Assembly (NCBI GenBank): GCA_001179505.1
Contig: CDMY01000357.1
Location: forward strand, 1-64,000
Direction: 5' to 3'
DNA length: 64,000 nucleotides
Source: Vitrella brassicaformis
Lineage: Eukaryota; Sar; Vitrellaceae
Numbering within the stretch: the first letter of the stretch is position 1; each line of letters opens with the position of its first letter. Made by a program: the position numbers and the translations under genes. This document shows positions 11,169 to 23,615 of the stretch, piece by piece. Below the pieces are notes generated by a model. The model saw nothing but the letters and a program-made list of their open reading frames with translations. It was not told the DNA's origin and did no database searches.

Positions 11169-14100
11169 TCACATCGCATCACAGGAGGCACGCGTCGTGT
11201 CAGTCACCTCATCTATCGCCGATATGAACGACTCCAGGTCGTCGGCCAGCGGACACGTCACACTCACCTGATTGATTCACACATTAAGAGACAAAAGCGC
11301 GCCAAGAATGTCTCGCCAGCCCACGAGCAGACGGCCGTGTTCACTCACCTTCTTGCCATGTGTGTCGTAGAAGGCCACCTTGGAGAAGTGCAGCGCCACC
11401 CTCGGAATCGACGGCACATCACGAGCTGCCTCTCCCTCTGCGGGTTCGCCTCCCCCCGGCCCCTGACCCTCCTCAGCTTCCCCCCTGCTGTGCCGTTGTT
11501 TGGTCTCCTTGCCGTGTGTGCTGGTGTCGGTGAAGTATGAGGGGTGCGCATAGGACGAGTCGCCATGGGGGGCGGCCATGCCACCGTCAGTAGTCCTCAA
11601 CAGCGGGTCGTAAGCGTAGGATATGCCGTCCCGCCTAACCAGGCAGCCATCTGTGTTGTCGTCATTGCCGCCCTCGGCCCCACCGCCCTGCTGCCGTTGG
11701 TATCCCCCCTTGTTGTTTGCCAGGTGTTTGAGGTAGTTGAAGTAGCGAAGGTACTTGAAGTCTCCAGCCAGGGGGAAGCCGCGTGACGCCAGATGGACCC
11801 GTATTTGGTGTGTGCGGCCACTGAGGATCTCCACATCACACAGCGTGAAGGCAGACGACGACCACTGCTCCTCCTGGTAATTGGCTGCCCCATCCGCTGT
11901 CGTCGTTGCTGTTGGCCTTCTCTTCTTGCGGTAGCGTGAGATGAAGTAGCGCCATGGTGTGAAGTGTGTGGTGGCCGGCAGGCCCTTCTCGTCCAGGAAA
12001 CTCAGCTTCCCATTGCTGAGCTTCACCTGGATCGGCCGACACAGACCAGACACACACCAAGCGCAGGCACACACATCACATACATGTGCTCGTGGGGCTG
12101 CGTGAGTGTATACTGCCTGCCTGCCACGGGTCGGGTACCTACACACCGTGCGGATGCGTTTGTCGCAAACGTGATGGGTAGCGTCCTTTGACGGCGGCGG
12201 GACGTGTCCGTGCACGAGTGCAGTGTAGTGCTTCTCCACGAGCTTGGCGTCGAACTGCAGCCTCATGTGGATGTAGGCGTCGTAGGTCTTGCCGACCAGC
12301 AGGGGGCCGCTGGTGAACCGATCCAGACGGTGACACATACCTGATTCATTGATAGATACAGACAGACGCACACACAGATAGATGCCCACGGAACGGATGC
12401 ACATATTCATTTCTCTCCCTAAAAGTGCGTATGGTCTCTCTCACACACCGTGGAAGATGTTGGGGTCGCATGTGGCCTCGTGTGTGGGGTAGTGCTCGTT
12501 GAGCCACAGACTGACGTGCGCATTGCGGCTCAGACTCTTCTGAAACCCTGAGGCCTCGTCAGCCCCCGCCCCCTCTCCCTCACTGTCGGGACTCCCACAT
12601 GTTGTCGAGTAGAGTCTCACCATCGCCGCGCCTCGGTCGACATTCAAACCGCCACCAGCCGACGGTGACAGGCCAAGAGATGCTCTGAGCGTCGCCATAT
12701 CCTCGCTATTGTCGTCTCTCCTCCTCCCTCTGTGTTGCTGCTGCATGTGTCGCTTCGGCTCCGCTTTCTTGCTGTCGTCTTTCTTGCCAGTGTCGGTCCC
12801 CCTGGCCTGTCGTGTCACTTCATCGAAGTCCACAGTCCACCCAGCTGGCTTGAACAAAACCAGGATGCCGTCGTCCTCGTACAAAGGATACGGGGTACCA
12901 AATCTTTGCTCGAGGGCGTGGACGAGGTGTCGGCGTGAGTCAGAGGGGGCAATGGGGGCGACAGGGAAGGAGGTGCGGTCACGATGCTTCGACCACCTGC
13001 CACACACAACCCCATATATCGTCCGATGAGTATTAGTGTGCGGTGTCTCCGTTTGCTTCCGGTTCTCACCATGCAGGGGATGCGTTTGTGGTCGGATCGC
13101 TGTCTCGCTGCAGCTTGAGCACCCTGCACCGGCGAATGAGCTCGTTCCGGAACAGCCCAAAGAGGTGAGGGTACACCTGCAACAGATTGAGCTGGCTGTA
13201 GGACCACAGCATCACCCACAGCAGATGCTCCGAGAACGACGCCAGCTTGAAGCTGCCACTCCAGCCGGGCGAATGCTGACGGTCTAGTGCATCCCTTGTG
13301 AGCTGCCATGCGAGGTCGTGCCAGATGGGGTGAGAGGGGGACAGGTGAGCGCTGGCGAGGGCATACAGTGAGAGCGACAGCGACGTCTCGTCAAGGTCGC
13401 GCTTGAAGGACGCCTTGGACTGGCTCTTGCCCGTCTTTTCGCCGTCAGCGTCTCCGTCCTGCTGGCCGCCCTGCATGATGGTCATTATCTGCAGCCGCCG
13501 CCTCAGCTCGTCAGCCGCCAGCCAGTAGAAGTCCGCCAGACAAGCACCATCTCCAGCCACGGCTGAGGCATAGTTGGACCGAGATAAAGACCACAGCACG
13601 TCAGCCAGGCCTTGGCCAGTGAAGCGAGAGAGGAAGGGCGAGAGGAAGCCCTGGACAGGGGGCGGCCTGACACTGTCGGTGCCCTCTGGATACTCCCTCA
13701 TCAGCTGCTCTCCTGTTGGGTCGTCCGGTGGGATGGGCGGGACCGGTGAGAAGTCAGGGGCGGATGAGGAGGGGTGGGGGGCAAAGGGAAACGGCTCCGA
13801 CACCCGGGCACCATGCTGGGCCAAGCGGTCAACCTCACGGAACAGCCTGCAATCCATGCAGGGAGGGCACAAGGGCAATTGCGGTAAGGTGTGTGTGGGT
13901 GTACCGCACTTGCCGATGCGATGCCAGTGCACTGCGTGTCCGCCTGTCTGTCTGAGTGGCTGGGTGGCTGGGTGCTGACCTCTGCACTTTGACGGCGGTG
14001 TCCGGGGGAAAGTCCAGTTTGGTCAATCCCCATATCGCCATCGACGTCGACTGCGTGTCCTCTGCACACAAGACAGACATGCACAAACAGCGGTGGCACG

Positions 14101-15175
14101 AGAGAGAGATGACAAAGAGAGATGCATCCATCCATCCATCAGTGTCCATCCCATCCAGGTTGCGGTTGCTCACGTGTGAGTTGGTCGGGCACCTTGACGG
14201 CCTGGTCGATGGCGCCGTCGACCAACTGGCGCAGCGCCTCCCTGTCACTGTCGCCTGTGTACCAGTGCCTCTCCCTCTTGCTGTACAGTCTAATATACAT
14301 GATGGCATCGTCATCAAAGGTTTCCTCGTCGCCCTTCAGCAGCCTCTTGCCACGCCGCTGCTGCTCGTCGTCCACACCATCATTGCTCATCCACGTGCGC
14401 CCGCCCACCTCGTCAGGCCGCCCCCATATGGTGGCCACAGACCATATCACCATGGCGATGTCATACGCATTGTACTTGTGCTGCAGCGACGGACCCGCCA
14501 GCGTGAACTGGGCGACGCGGCCGAAGATGGCCTCGAGAGATGGCGTGTGCCCATGCGACCGCCGCCTCGGCGCGTCCTTGTGTGTTTTGGCAATGGTGTA
14601 GAATGTCATGCCGATATTCCGCGGCTTGCAAAGGTCCAAGGTGTCCGACGCGGCTGAGTTTGCCGTCTGGGGGTCGTACCGCCTCCACAGATCTTGCAAG
14701 AGGGCGTCCCATAACGTCATCCTCTCGCCGTCGGCCGACGCCACAGCAACATTGAGCAGCTTGAGCTTGGTTGCCTGCCATAGGACGTTGACGACGAAGA
14801 GCGGGAGGGCGTCGGGGAGGTGCAGGGCAATCCTTGGGACGATGGTTTCTCGCAGCAGACCTATGTCAGGCCGCTTCTGCTTGGATGCTTCAGCCTGGAC
14901 CACAATCACATGGCAACAAGCGATGAGTCATTCGTGGTCAGCAGCACAGCATCTTTGTGGCTCACCAGATATCTGAAAAGGTGTTTGTCTTTGCGGCCAT
15001 CCCGGTCACTGCTGGGCGATGGCGGCGCCTCGGGTCCCTCACTGGATTGCTCATTCGAAGCTGAGGAAACCGTCACTCGCTGTCGGATGAATCGAACAAA
15101 GGGGATAGATCTCAATCTTCTTTGCAGTGGACGAAGATATGGTGCACTCAGCGGTATCATTCTTAACTGTTTCAT
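11169..15175 (-). CDS. RluA-type pseudouridine synthase with long helical N-terminal extension
   Basis: Eight exons join in phase to 1102 aa: 15175-14966, 14894-14174, 14061-13980, 13846-13070, 12996-12449, 12340-12147, 12026-11349, 11267-11169. The C-terminal ~450 residues are an RluA-family RNA pseudouridine synthase. They hold motif I (LYEDDGILVLFKPAGW), motif II CHRLDRFTSG with the catalytic Asp near residue 786, and motif III ILSGRTHQIRVHLASRG with LAGDFKY. The N-terminal ~600 residues are leucine-rich helices with recurring segments such as YNAYDIAMVIWSVATIW and TSMAIWGLTKLDF. These resemble FASTK/OPR-like alpha-solenoid RNA-binding proteins. The start MKQLRMIPLSAPYLRPLQRR is basic and amphipathic, like a mitochondrial presequence. 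Likely an organellar rRNA or mRNA modifying enzyme. A Pro/Ser/acidic insert separates motifs I and II. The last exon is the least certain. Confidence 0.82.
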
Positions 15176-15213
15176 CCAGAAAGGGTTGGTTGGTTGGTTG
15201 GTTAGTGTGTTTA

Positions 15214-15219
15214 GCGAGC
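15214..15219. promoter_or_regulatory. GCGAGC element upstream of the pseudouridine synthase
   Basis: GCGAGC in TTTAGCGAGCC lies 39 bp upstream of the ATG at 15175. It is weaker than other members because the flanking AA/TT is absent. A GGTT tandem run lies beside it at 15185-15203. Confidence 0.3.
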
Positions 15220-15538
15220 CTCGTGTCTGTAACCCCGGAGGGATCCTGTTGTCTCACGCACTAAACTAGCAGCATGTACATGCAAAGCATGCACACGGCC
15301 TGTCTACCCCTCCCTGCACTGGCACCGGCGGACAAACAGATGGCAACAGAGAGCACTGGCTGCCTTGTAGAACGTTGACAAACACCGATTCCGGCTACAT
15401 ACACAAGAACGGGCGCTGTCGCCCAGCAAGAGCCATGGCAAGTGTACAGAAGCCAGAAGGGGGAAGTAGAAAAATGAGCGTCCTCTGAGCCACCAAAGCA
15501 ACAATCAGCCAATCACATGAATACACCACCATATACAC

Positions 15539-15838
15539 NNNNNNNNNNNNNNNNNNNNNNNNNNNNNNNNNNNNNNNNNNNNNNNNNNNNNNNNNNNNNN
15601 NNNNNNNNNNNNNNNNNNNNNNNNNNNNNNNNNNNNNNNNNNNNNNNNNNNNNNNNNNNNNNNNNNNNNNNNNNNNNNNNNNNNNNNNNNNNNNNNNNNN
15701 NNNNNNNNNNNNNNNNNNNNNNNNNNNNNNNNNNNNNNNNNNNNNNNNNNNNNNNNNNNNNNNNNNNNNNNNNNNNNNNNNNNNNNNNNNNNNNNNNNNN
15801 NNNNNNNNNNNNNNNNNNNNNNNNNNNNNNNNNNNNNN
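15539..15838. other. Assembly gap of 300 N
   Basis: Exactly 300 unknown bases, the same length as the gaps at 35260 and 58878, so the size is likely arbitrary. It lies between the divergent starts at 15175 and 16414. Confidence 1.
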
Positions 15839-15948
15839 AAGGTGCACTCCATCCCTTCACACAGCACTGAGTCTCATGTTGTCCATTGTATCGCTCTCTT
15901 CGTGACACACTGCACACAGAGAAAGGGAAGAAGCAGTTACAGATCCAC

Positions 15949-16413
15949 AGCTCGCAAGAGCTTGCAGGGGAAGAAGGCAAAAAGTCACAGAAGGACAGCA
16001 TTTGAGATTCCTTGTGGTTGCTCAATCGATAAAGCACGAGAGGGACGGCAAGGTGCACCCCTCTCTGTTCTCTCATCGCTCAGTTACGGCAACCAGATCC
16101 ATCACATCAGGTGCAGAAGGCCGCCATCCCTCCATGAGTCAAGCCGTTCACCTTGCAACCCTCTGTTTGTTTGCTGCAGACAGGCAATCCTGCTCATCCA
16201 AGATCAACCTTGGACCAACAAGCACAGGTCCGCTGAGAGGGGGTGGTTAAGCTATCCTCGCTCGCTTCGTCGATTGTCAGCTGATTGCTGCCTGCCCTGC
16301 CCCTGGGGTCGTTGATCACCATAGCGGGTCAAGTGAGTCCTGGGTTGCTCAGTCGAGTGCCCAAAGGGAGCAACAATGAGGAGCCCGAGGCGGCCACCCC
16401 ACCGTCCAAGGCA
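15949..16413. promoter_or_regulatory. 5' region of the glycosidase-like gene with GCTCGC elements
   Basis: AGCTCGCAA occurs at 15949-15957 and CGCTCGC near 16259-16265, respectively ~460 and ~150 bp before the first usable ATG (16414). The frame is open upstream of that ATG but lacks another in-frame ATG before 16285. A 5' UTR intron or an unseen first coding exon is possible. Confidence 0.35.
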
Positions 16414-19400
16414 ATGATGAGGAGAAAGAACAACATCAACCTCTCCACGCCCCTACCCCTCGACAATGACGACGCCTACTGGGCTGCCTCCTCATGGCCC
16501 AACACCTCGGGCATCAGAGGCCCTGTCCTGCAGTATGCAGGCGTGGCCTTTCTCATCTTAGCGGTGTTCCTGCTCCTCAACTACACGGTCATGCCGCTCG
16601 ATGGGCTCGGCTTCGGTCTCACCAATCCGCCTGCAGAAGCGCCAGCGCCGCCGGCACTGAGCAGCCAGCCCAAGGCAGTCGAGCTGAATGAGATGTCCGC
16701 ATCGTCATCCTTCATGGCATCTGTTGACACCAATGCTGACGCAGCAGCTGCTGCTGCTACGGCGGTGGACGACAAACAAGACACAGCAAGTGAGGCTTCC
16801 TCCTCGTCCACTTCGGAAGGCGCGGCGTCATCCGAAGTGGACAGCGACTGGGGCATCAACGCGGACGAGTCAGCGGCGACCGACAACCTCGATGCGGTGG
16901 ACAACGAGGAGCCCGAGGCGTTCTCGGAGAGTGACGCCTTTCTGCAGGATGAAGAGGAAGAGCCCGAGCCCATCGAGGTCAACGCTGGCGAGTGGAAGCC
17001 GGGCTTCTCGGACGAGCTGCACATCGAGGGTGAGGAGCTGTGGATGCAAAAGGGGGGCGGCCGGGCCAGCGTCTGGGGCCTGCCGCCAAAGGACATGCGG
17101 GACGGCTCAGACCCACTCGACCCACTCATTCCCCTTTGTGGAGGTACTGTACGCCGTCGGCCGAAACACCTACACAAAACAAATCATGAGGGGCCGGTCG
17201 CACCAGCCGACGACGTCTCCCTGTCTGTGTGTGTATGCAGGTGGGTCGCCCTTGGAGGGTGACGGCCACGCAGAGGACCCCATAGCGGTCCGCGTGGTCT
17301 TCGACGAGGAGAGGCCCGGCAGCTATGCCATCAAGGTCGAGAGGAGGAGCGACAGCGACAGCGAAGGCACTCAGTCGACATGGCTACAGTCCACCAACCA
17401 CGCGTTCGTCTACCAGCAAGGCAAGCGCGTGACGGCGGCCAGCCAGCGGCTGCGGCTGCGTGAGGTGCAGCAGGAGACCATACATGGCGTCAAGAAGCGC
17501 ACCTTCGCGTGGGCTGTGGAGCGTAAGGGCGGCAATGCGGCAGTGCCCTTCGAGACGACCATCTACCAAGTGGGCGAGTCGTGCTTGGTGTTCGAGCAGA
17601 ACTTCCCTGAAGGCCTCGACAATATCGCCGTGGGGCGGTCGGCAGCGAGGAAGGACGGCGTGTCTGCGGGCTTCCCCGTGTTCGATCTCCCCACCGATGA
17701 TGACGCCGAGCGTTTGCTGGGCTTCGCGGCGCTCTACGGCAAGTTTGGTTCTGAGGGCAAGTACGGCAATTTCACTCGTCTGGGTGCGCAGGAAGGGCAC
17801 ATCCCCACGGGCATCCAGGGGGGGCTGCCGCTGATCCTCTTCGACCGGTCGCTGGAGGTCAGCTCTGTCGTCAGCCCTCTCAGCCGCTTCACCGTTGCCA
17901 ACGCTGCACTCAGCAAGGAGAGAACTGAGTATCACCTGGGCGTCCTGGGCAGTGCCGACAGCATCCCCGCGGGCTTCCAGTTCCGCTCCATAGCCGTCTT
18001 CTCCGCTCGCGGCATCGCCCATGCGACACGGAAGTGGGGTCGCATCCTGCAGACGCTCTACCAGAAGACGCCCGTCAGCGACGTGAGCGTGTCGCACCTG
18101 TCCTACTGGACGGACAACGGAGCCTACTACTACTACCGCACGGAGCCAAACCAGACATACCCCGAGACCCTCGAGAGCATTGCGCTACACTTCCACAAGG
18201 ACCTGCGGCTGCCCATCCGGAGCATGCAGGTCGACAGCTGGTGGTACCCACAGGGCGCCATGTACGGCCAGACAAGGGGCGTCAAGGTGTGGGCACCCCG
18301 GAGGGACCTCTTCCCGAGGGGACTGGCGCCCATCCATCGCAAGCTCAAGATGCCCATACTCGGTCAGTCAGTCAGTGAGCTGCAGAACAGACAGAACACG
18401 TGGATTGGATGCATATCATCTGTCGGTCGGCATTTATGTTATGCACGCTCTCTGTTTCTTCCCTGTGTGTCATGGTGTTGGTCATCCCATCCAGCCCACA
18501 GTCGCTTTTTCGCCGAGGACAATCTGCACGCGCGGCAGAACGGCGGTCTGTACGATTTCCTTATCCAAAACCACATGACGATGCCAATGGAGGCGCGATT
18601 CTGGGACTCGCTCTTCAGAAACAGGTCGGTGGGTGGGTGGGGACACTCACGCAGCGCAGTGCTTGCAGGGAAGGATGCACCAGCCCGATTCATCTATCTA
18701 TCTGTCTGTCTGCATGTGTGTGTCATGGCATGGTGGTGGTTGTTGGTTGTATGTATGTTGCGGCTGCGGTGCGTGCAGCACTCGCTGGGGTCTGTACATG
18801 TACGAGCAGGACTGGATGTGGTCTCACACCAATGGGCTGCCCAGCATGACCTCCAACGTCACACTGGCAGAGAAGTGGCTTGACGACATGGCCAAGTGAG
18901 TTGACTGACCACTCAATCAACACAGCTAGCTATAGCAAATGGGTGGATGGATGGATGGATACATGCATGCCGTACCCTTGGCTCGCTTTTCGTTCGTGTC
19001 CATCCCTCCGTCTATCAGGGGCGCCGAGAAGTGGGGTGTTCGTGTGCAGTACTGCATGCCTTACAGCCGGCACATCATGCAGTCGGTCAAGTACGACGCC
19101 GTCACGAGCATCCGCGGGTCCACCGACTACCGCCCCACCAAGCAGCAGTGGGACATCGGCCTCACTGCACCCATCATACACGCACTCGGCGCGGCACCCT
19201 TCAAGGACACCTTCTGGACCTCCATGACCCCCACAGACCGCTACAAAGGAGCCATAGAGCGGTACCCCGGCTGGCAGGGTCTCGTGTCGACTTTGAGCAT
19301 GGGTCCGGTGGGGCCCGGCGACCGGCTGAGCGACGTGGACTTCAAGAGCCTGTTCAAGTGCTGCAGGAAGGACGGCAAGATCCTCAAGCCCTCCAGGGCA

Positions 19401-20545
19401 CTAGGCTACGTCGACGCTCTCTACGCCGAGAGGGCCTTCCAGGGCGTCCGCAACCGATACGCATTCCAGACACTCTCACAGGTACCTACGTGACGTGGGG
19501 CAGACAGACAGACAGACAGACAGACAGACATCGGCAGCACCATTACTTCGGCGGGTGTGTGTGTGTGTGTGTGCGATTAGGTGGGTGACTTGGTGTTCCG
19601 CATCTTTACCGGCTTTCGTCTTCGCGAGCCGTTTGATGTGGGCCCTCTGCGTGACGCCGACGACCTGCGGCAGAGCCAACAGTGGCTGATATGGAACCCA
19701 CATGAACACAAAGAGGTAGGTAGACAGACCAGGCAACGCAATGCAATGCAATGCAATGAATGCAGCAGACACCCCCACACACATGTGTTGTGTTGTGTTG
19801 ACGTGTGTGTGGGTGCAGTGGTCATTATGGACGCCTGAGAGCTCTCTGGTGCTGCCTAAGCACAACAACTACCGTCTCTTGTACGCCTCTCCCGTGTGGG
19901 AGCTCAAGGCAGGCGTGCCGTCGACGCCGCTGATCGCTTTGGGCGGTGAGCTGCACAAGTGGACTCCCGTCTCGCCACAACGATTCATCGACATACGCGT
20001 CATGCAACGCAATCCAGACGGTACGACGGGCGGGGAATATGGTAGGGGGGGGAATGTGGGCCACACGCACTCATAATCGACACACGGACACTCGACATGA
20101 CACATCTGTTTGTCCCTCCGTGTGTGTGTGTGTAGGTGGTGACGGTCAGGTGACTCTGCTGCTTGAGGGCGTTGCGGGTGAGGTGGTGGAGCTGCGGTAC
20201 TTCGAGTCGTTTGACGGCGGCCAGACCTTCACACCCATGACCAAATCCATCACATTCAGGGAGCCGCCACCACTCGAGAATGAGGGAGGAGGGGAGGACC
20301 AGCAGGAGCAGCAGCAGGACGGCAGCGACGCCAGCCAGCCGGGTGGAGGGGCCAGCCAACCGTCATCGTCAGAGCAAGGAGATGAGGATGAGGAGCTGGT
20401 CAAGACGGATGTGCGCCGTCAGATGCTGGCCGACGAACCCATGGAGCGGGTGGTGGAGAAGGTGCGCGTGCTGGGTGGGCCACCCATGGTCGTGGTGCGC
20501 AAGCTCGTCACCCTTCCGGACCCCTCTAGTATGCCTGTCGTCTGA
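16414..20545 (+). CDS. Type II membrane glycoside hydrolase-like protein
   Basis: Eight exons (16414-17143, 17241-18362, 18495-18624, 18779-18895, 19019-19481, 19581-19715, 19819-20020, 20136-20545) give 1102 aa. A single TM helix spans residues ~39-59 (YAGVAFLILAVFLLLNYTV), then a Ser/Ala/Glu-rich stem (~70-200). The lumenal part has a beta-rich segment (~250-480), then blocks with the look of a TIM-barrel glycosidase: YWTDNGAYYYY, MQVDSWWYP, MYEQDWMWSHTNG, VQYCMPYSRHIMQS and IRGSTDYRPT. Asp residues in VDSWWY, YEQDW and GSTDY are candidate catalytic acids. I cannot assign a CAZy family; clan GH-D/GH31-36 folds are the nearest resemblance. The C-terminal ~140 residues contain an acidic Gln/Glu linker. 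It is probably Golgi or surface anchored. Confidence 0.7.
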
Positions 20546-21435
20546 CTGACGGATGGATCACTGAGTGTGGTGCACTTTTTCGTCAGCCAGCCCAGCCGCC
20601 CGAGCACTATTGAGTGCTTCCATCCCATCCTCCTTCCATGTGTGACGTTTGATTAACTAAGGGCGGGCACAGAGAGGATAGGACGGACGGACAGAGAGCA
20701 GCTGTGGTGTGGTGTGGTGTGGCGTGGGGCTGTAAGTAAGGCGTGGCGACATGGCGCACATACATGGCCTGCAGGGGCGGTGTCATACGTGTCATTGAGT
20801 TGACCGACACACGGGCTCTGTTGGTTGATCCAGAGGAACCCGGAGACCCGTCAGTCGGTCGATGGAGCTTCGAGCCATTGCCATTTTCTTCCTACCTACG
20901 TCCATCCATCCCCCCATCGATTCATGCCAGCCACGCCACCATCGAATCGATCGATCGCAGTATTGTCCTTTGGTGTCAGTCAAGGTGCGCGTTTTTGTTT
21001 GTGTACAGAGATGGCGAGAAGGGCTTCTCGCTTTAGAGTTTTGGCTCGCTCATGCGGGGTGCGGTGGGTGCGTACGAAGGAAGGAATACTTACTGACACG
21101 TGCGTTGTACGGTACGGTAATTCAGCCAGACAGGGCCGAATACATGTCACTGTGTGTGTGTCTTTGTGAGTGTGGTGTGATTAGTGAATGTGATGGCTTT
21201 GTGTGTGTGTGTGTGTGGTGCAGACAAGACTCGTACATGGACGGGACTCATGAGTTGCATGGTACGAGCGTGAGTGACCTATTATACTGACTATAACTGG
21301 TCCATTCATGCATGCAGTCGTCCGTGCACTCGTTCGCCCATCTCCCCCTCTCCTGGGCCCCTCTCTCCTCCCCCCTCTCCCCCTCTAGATTGCATCCCCT
21401 CACTCTACATCCCTCTGTCCGCTAGGCATCTGCAT
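20546..21435. other. Intergenic DNA, no gene recognised
   Basis: 890 bp between convergent genes with GTGTG, CATC and C/T-rich runs (near 21340-21390). Several short frames are open but none shows splice structure or conserved motifs. Confidence 0.5.
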
Positions 21436-23428
21436 TCACCACGAATGGAGAGAAAAGCACACGCAGGTTGAATGACCATCAATGCGCACCATGGTCTTTT
21501 GTTGTGGTCGCTCACTTCTGGCCCTTCTGATGTCTGTGAGTCTGCCTGCATTCGGCCCCACCAACCGATTCGTGAGCACCCACGACACACCCACCAGCAA
21601 CACACCCACCTGCAGCAAAGAAGCCACCAAACGTTTGCACATACAGACACACAGCAATGAATGCGGCGAAGTTGCCCAGCTTATGATGTATATATGGCCC
21701 CTCCCTCCCCTACCCCGAGATAAGGGAGGAAGAATCTGAAGAAGAGGAAGGCGGGTCCCTGTGGCGGTGGTGATGCCGCCAGGATGGCCAGGCCGCGGCT
21801 GTCGAGTGTGTGGTTGTGCTTGAGGAGCCACGCCAGGCCACGCAGCTGCATCAACCCACACACCACCACCACATCACGAGCCTCCTTCTGCACACATACA
21901 TGTATAGCACCAGTCATATCAGATTTGGATGTGTGTGTATATGTATGTCTCGCTCACTGACTCACGTCGATTTGTGTGAGTATCTGATGGGCCATGTACA
22001 GATTGCGCTCCTGGAACAGAGCCTGAAGAAAGATAAATCAAGCAATGAGTGAATGACACATTGAAGCAATTGTGGGGCGCTGCGCAGGGGGCGGGGGCTG
22101 TCTGTGTTGACGTACAGTACGTGTATGATTCTTGGGGTGAGAGTGCTGACGAGGTCGTGCAGCTCCTGGTAGGTGATGACCCGCCGGTTGACCAGCGACA
22201 GCGGCATGTAGTTCATGAAGCTACGCCCACTCTCGTTGTCCCACATCGTAAACAGACAACGATTCTTCACCGCCTGTCAGCACACAGACAGTGGCATATT
22301 ATGACCAACACACAACAAACCTGCCTTACACAAGTATGCAGCCGCTCACTACACTGTGGGTGCTGTCGTCACCTGCTGCGTTCGGTCGACCAGAAAGAGG
22401 GACGCACCGATTTCCTTTGCAGCAATGACACTCGCATGGAACTCCCGAACCATCGTACCGCCGTGGATGGCGCGGAATACTCGCAGCTGAAGACAGGCAG
22501 GGATGTGTGTGTTGGTGCAATGGGTGGGTCGACAGCGGCTCACTCGATGGGGGACAGGCAGCTCCTTCTGCAGACAGACAGACAGACAGACAGACAGACA
22601 CCCGATCAAGCACATGCACACAGATAGATTTCAGTGTGCGTGTGTTGTGTTGTGGTTGTGTCCTGCATGCATGTGTGTGTGTATGTATACATTTTGCAGG
22701 ATGGCGTTGATGATCTCCACATAGCGGTACTTGCACAGCTGCAGACACAATCCGACCTCGTCAATGCTGCTGATTGGTTGCCCCTTTCGCCGTACCCACC
22801 TCGAGGAAGACCTGCTGTGGCTTCACTTGACGCAGATACTGACAAGCAACCAGACAGACAGACAGACAAGCTTGTGGTCGGTCGCGACTTTCCTGCCTGG
22901 TGGATCCTCTTTCACCTCGGCCGCATCCTGCAGACACACAACATGCACAAAAACAGGTTACTTTCCGGATGTCCTCATCTCAGTCAGTGTCCACGCCATG
23001 CCGACCTGTGCGCTTGCCGCTCCCTCCATCCGTTGGTGCATGAGACCGTACAGGTGCACCCGCGTCCCGTGCACATCCACAGTGATCACATGGTCATCTC
23101 GCGTCCCCGTCCACAGGAACTGACCCGTCGTAGCGGGCGCCTCCTTGGCCTCCAGATAACCACGGTTCCTCACGTCTGCTGGTGCGTGCGGCATTGCAGA
23201 GGAGCCGCCAAGGGATGAATAGCACCGGCAATGAATCAGAGAGGCTCGTCGTGAGGGAGCCGGAGCTCGTGGCGAAGAGAGATGAGGCTGCAGTGGGTGT
23301 GGTAAGTGGCAGCGCGACGCGGCGACTGCTGCGAAGCTGCTGCAGGCATTCGTGCTCGGGCGAAGTGACGCAGAAAAGCACTTTTTCCGGTAGATCCCGG
23401 ATCTTGTGGTCATGCTCCCATGCTGCAT
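21436..23428 (-). CDS. TraB-domain protein, probably mitochondrial
   Basis: Eleven exons, all with phase-0 junctions, give 423 aa: 23428-23006, 22927-22889, 22838-22800, 22738-22691, 22567-22544, 22486-22373, 22273-22121, 22022-21966, 21887-21714, 21679-21653, 21609-21436. TraB/PrgY/gumN-like signatures are the VHLYGLMHQRMEG segment (in place of VGTxHxS), YLRQVKPQQVFLELCKYRY (family: I-x-x-P-x-x-V-x-x-E-L-C-x-x-R), AAKEIGASLFLVDRTQQ (family: GD-R) and LFQERNLYMAHQIL (family: ERN/D-x-Y-M-A). A C-terminal hydrophobic helix, VGVLLVGVSWVLTNRLVG, could be a membrane anchor. The N-terminus upstream of MPHAPADVR is basic and ends in RCYSS, like a mitochondrial presequence; a start at 23194 is the alternative. 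Human TRABD is the likely relative. Biochemical role unknown in the family. Confidence 0.75.
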
Positions 23429-23474
23429 TCTTCCTCCTCCTTCCTCCCGGTCGGTCGGTCGGTTGAGGGTTTGA

Positions 23475-23529
23475 GCGAGCTTAGGAAGGTGACGTGTGAG
23501 GATCCCCCTTTCTTTCATTCAACGCTCGC
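23475..23529. promoter_or_regulatory. Two GCTCGC-core elements in a divergent promoter
   Basis: GCGAGCTT at 23475-23482 and GCTCGC at 23524-23529 lie between the TraB start (23428) and the methyltransferase start (23616). Confidence 0.4.
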
Positions 23530-23615
23530 GCGTGAGGATTCGTTATTCATTGCATGCAAAGAAGCTATCTATCGTTGATCGGCTAAGGTTTTGATGGCAC
23601 TCGGATGAGCAGGAG

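Noticed and set aside
15183-15204. GGTTGGTTGGTTGGTTA as telomere-like repeat
   Set aside because: Too short and one of many tetranucleotide runs in the window.
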